DNA from: an uncultured Clostridium sp.
GTDB lineage: Bacteria > Bacillota > Clostridia > Clostridiales > Clostridiaceae
NCBI GenBank assembly: GCA_934777095.1
Contig: CAKVNP010000200.1
Coordinates: forward strand, 1 to 5,046
Reading direction: 5' to 3'
Length of the DNA stretch: 5,046 nucleotides
Part shown: piece by piece, positions 4,660 to 5,046 of the stretch
Layout: the number at the start of each line of letters is the position of its first letter
How positions within the stretch are numbered: position 1 is the stretch's first letter
The notes under the pieces: generated by a model
What the model was told of the DNA's origin: nothing
Database searches by the model: none
Seen by the model: the letters and a program-made list of their open reading frames with translations, nothing else
Position numbers and translations under genes: made by a program

Positions 4660-5046
4660 CTAACAATCTTTAAGGGAAACTGTAATATCACCATCTATTT
4701 TTTCTAAGATATTTTTATTTAAAATTATCTTTTCCATTTCTGATGGAGCTAAATGTCTTTTCTTGAATTCTGCTAAGATTGTATCATTACACTTGACTAC
4801 AAGTTTTTTATCATGATACACATTATTAACTCTTAGAAAAATATTTAGTTTATCATCCACTGCTGATACATTTAACCTTTGTGGAACAGTATAATTTACC
4901 CTATCTCCATTTAATATATTTATAGTTTTTTCTTCTTTATTAAGCTCACCTTTAATATATTTTGCAGCACATTCTCCTGCATGCTTAGCTTCCTGACTTA
5001 CAAAATCAACAATATCATGAACATGAAGTACATTTCCACAAGCAAA
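4660..5046 (-). CDS. FAD/NAD(P)-dependent oxidoreductase, C-terminal 128 residues
   Basis: The frame is open from the right edge (5046) to a TAG at 4660; the N-terminal part lies outside. The visible portion begins FACGNVLHVHDIVDFVSQEA, then KHAGECAAKYIKGE. This is the C-terminal FAD-contacting segment of pyridine-nucleotide disulfide-oxidoreductase-fold proteins, where a small-residue-GN motif and the following helix contact the flavin. The remaining about 95 residues form the beta-rich C-terminal domain of the subfamily (VNYTVPQRLNV, LNIFLRVNNVY, KKRHLAPSEMEKIIL, ending SLKDC). Full members are about 410-420 residues. Members pair with a DUF1667 protein, which follows here, and often with a glycerol-3-phosphate dehydrogenase expected upstream of the window edge. 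Substrate is not established. The GTG at 4860 is an internal valine codon, not a start. Confidence 0.88.
   Translation of the reverse strand, partial: FACGNVLHVHDIVDFVSQEAKHAGECAAKYIKGELNKEEKTINILNGDRVNYTVPQRLNVSAVDDKLNIFLRVNNVYHDKKLVVKCNDTILAEFKKRHLAPSEMEKIILNKNILEKIDGDITVSLKDC

Noticed and set aside
4660..4860. Separate 66-residue gene starting at GTG
   Set aside because: The frame continues without a stop to the right edge and reads as the C-terminus of an FAD oxidoreductase.

Overview
The window looks like chromosomal DNA of a low-GC, spore-former-type Firmicute, most likely Clostridium sensu lato. The evidence is the strongly AT-rich base use, AT-ending codons, strong GAGGTG/AGGAG ribosome sites, and clostridial-type proteins: a ZapA cell-division protein, a PflX-like radical SAM protein, and an FAD oxidoreductase paired with a DUF1667 protein. 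I cannot name the species from sequence alone.

Layout, left to right. Positions 1-182 are non-coding: a terminator-like hairpin behind zapA, then a possible promoter and purine-rich leader running off the left edge on the minus strand. A long ZapA-domain coiled-coil protein (minus, 183-1574) is divergent from a COG1313-type radical SAM protein (plus, 1739-2644). Their 164-bp shared spacer carries mirror-image translation-start regions. Behind the radical SAM gene lies a cluster of a short repeat (consensus about TAGGGGACGGTTAATTAC), ending in a perfect 24-bp hairpin. Next is an unrecognised 177-residue helical protein (minus, 2750-3283), a 33-codon possible gene remnant (minus, 3409-3510), and a 100-residue small protein (plus, 3553-3855) whose N-terminal half resembles small phage-type proteins. 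A 315-bp non-coding stretch (3856-4170) holds an 11-bp inverted repeat, a strong plus-strand terminator and a bidirectional terminator. The right end, on the minus strand, is the C-terminal 128 residues of an FAD/NAD(P)-dependent oxidoreductase (4660-5046), followed downstream by its usual partner, a CxxC-pair DUF1667 protein (4171-4524).

Functional reading. The right-hand pair belongs to a redox module that in clostridia usually sits with anaerobic glycerol-3-phosphate dehydrogenase genes; that gene would be outside the window. The zapA-like gene and the radical SAM gene are conserved-type genes with separate divergent promoters. The middle block (2645-3855) looks like accessory DNA: two unrecognised short genes, a remnant ORF, and repeats close to several stop codons. 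The most notable observations are this repeat family at gene 3' ends (including one pair that separates the oxidoreductase from its DUF1667 partner) and the 16-residue tandem repeat inside an unusually long ZapA-domain protein. I see no CRISPR array, tRNA, rRNA, transposase gene or obvious defence system.
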